Assembly (NCBI RefSeq): GCF_000276665.1
Contig: NW_004955417.1
Location: 10,091,598 to 10,155,597 of the forward strand
Source of the DNA: Chinchilla lanigera
Taxonomy: Eukaryota; Chordata; Mammalia; Rodentia; Chinchillidae
Direction of reading: 5' to 3'
Length of the DNA: 64,000 bases
The position numbers and the translations under genes were made by a program. Numbering within the stretch: position 1 is the stretch's first letter; every line of letters starts with the position of its first letter. The notes under the pieces were generated by a model. That model did no database searches and had not been told where the DNA came from. It saw only the letters and a program-made list of their open reading frames with translations. Below are positions 63,230 to 64,000 of this stretch, one piece after another.

Positions 63230-63540
63230 TCCTGTCTTCGCCTTCACCTTTGCCTTGGATGTCTGTCTCCTGGCTTCCAGCGCAGGCTCACCAGCCTTCC
63301 ATCGCAGCCCTTCAGCCTCCTAACACAGACTCGCAGGGGACTCTACAGAGATCTCCAGGCCTTCGACCTTTGCCTGGATTCTTCAGATCTCCAGCACGCA
63401 GACAACTGTTTGTACTCTTCCACACTTAACTCTGCAGGCGGCTATTGTAAGCCTAACTCGTAGACCCCTGTATATATATATATACCTTACAGTAAATCTC
63501 TTCCTGTAGCAAACACAGACTGACAGAGCTTCCTCCAGTG
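63230..63540 (+). repeat. LTR-like or MaLR-associated remnant
   Basis: C/T-rich block (gtctgtctcctggcttccag, agatctccaggccttcgacc) ending in a TA run and agtaaatctcttcctgtagc. The pattern resembles the 3' part of old MaLR elements. The 113-codon open frame at 63122-63463 reads this block. Confidence 0.4.
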
Positions 63541-63754
63541 CCATTCAGATTATAACTCAGACTGTTGTTGCGAAAACACAAGGGAGTCTTACAGGCCCTG
63601 GGGTCTCTTTCGGATCTCACTTGAATCTGTTTTCCCCCAAGGAAGAATTGGCTGTATCTCTGTAATATCATTAGAATACTTGGTAACTTCTAGCCCTTAG
63701 GGCACTGCTCGCTGTCGCTTAGGTATTTAAATATTTTCTTCTAATTATAAAAAT

Positions 63755-63777
63755 TATATATATATATATATATATAT
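63755..63777. repeat. (TA)n microsatellite
   Basis: Uninterrupted TA run of about 11 units, followed by an A-rich LINE-like stretch to about 63930. Confidence 0.95.
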
Positions 63778-64000
63778 TCATTGTAGAAATTCTAGAAAAT
63801 TCAGAAAAGCATAAAGAAAAGAAAATACTACTTATAATTCTATCACCAAAGGTAACCACAGATTACATTCTGGTTCAGCATATTGCCCTAAGATATGAGA
63901 TTATATATGTACATATGGAGATTTATTAGGTAGCTTGCAGGGTCAAAGACAGGAGCTCCAGGATGGCCATCTGTGCACTGAAGAACTAGAGAATCCAGCA

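Noticed and set aside
63122..63463. 113-codon open frame on +
   Set aside because: It lies in C/T-rich LTR-like sequence, has no domain and overlaps an equally long frame in another phase.
46991..64000. Search for the next gene (PDP1 follows TMEM67 in human)
   Set aside because: No exon of it is seen. In human it lies roughly 100 kb further on, so absence here is expected.

Overview
The window is mammalian genomic DNA from a rodent draft assembly with one 445-base gap at 4299-4743. Evidence for a rodent: canonical B1 SINEs with the internal duplication, tRNA-derived ID SINEs (several with intact target-site duplications, so recently mobile), and dimeric B1-ID elements. I saw no B2 or B4 elements, which argues against mouse, rat and other muroids. 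A beaver-, squirrel- or dormouse-type rodent is plausible, but the species cannot be fixed from sequence alone.

The only protein-coding gene I can support is TMEM67 (meckelin, also MKS3), complete on the + strand. Twenty-eight coding exons run from the ATG at 5928 to the TAA at 45515. All 27 introns are GT-AG, every phase fits, and the spliced frame is 2988 nt (995 residues), the same length as human meckelin. The gene encodes a ciliary transition-zone membrane protein with a signal peptide, a cysteine-rich ectodomain and a multi-pass membrane region. A CpG-rich promoter lies just upstream and carries a full consensus RFX X-box and a CCAAT box about 30 bp apart, as expected for a ciliary gene. 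The 3' UTR runs to a poly(A) signal near 46964 and contains an old L1 fragment.

Layout: 1-5690 is intergenic, with MIR, B1, ID and L2 remnants and the gap. 5690-6350 is the CpG-rich promoter and exon 1. 6151-45434 is exons and introns, the introns filled with B1, ID, B1-ID, MIR, L1, MaLR-like and DNA-transposon remnants. 45516 to about 46990 is the 3' UTR. From about 46990 to 64000 is intergenic sequence rich in old repeats, with no recognisable gene.

The main unexpected findings are: (1) a decayed second copy of TMEM67 exon 12, with its splice acceptor, inside intron 13; (2) a 137-bp, 94 percent identical direct duplication whose second copy interrupts an old MLT1-like LTR downstream of the gene; (3) the X-box/CCAAT promoter module; (4) two exons (6 and 13) with pyrimidine-poor acceptors and a competing AG four bases inside the exon. 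I did not find an undescribed multi-gene system.
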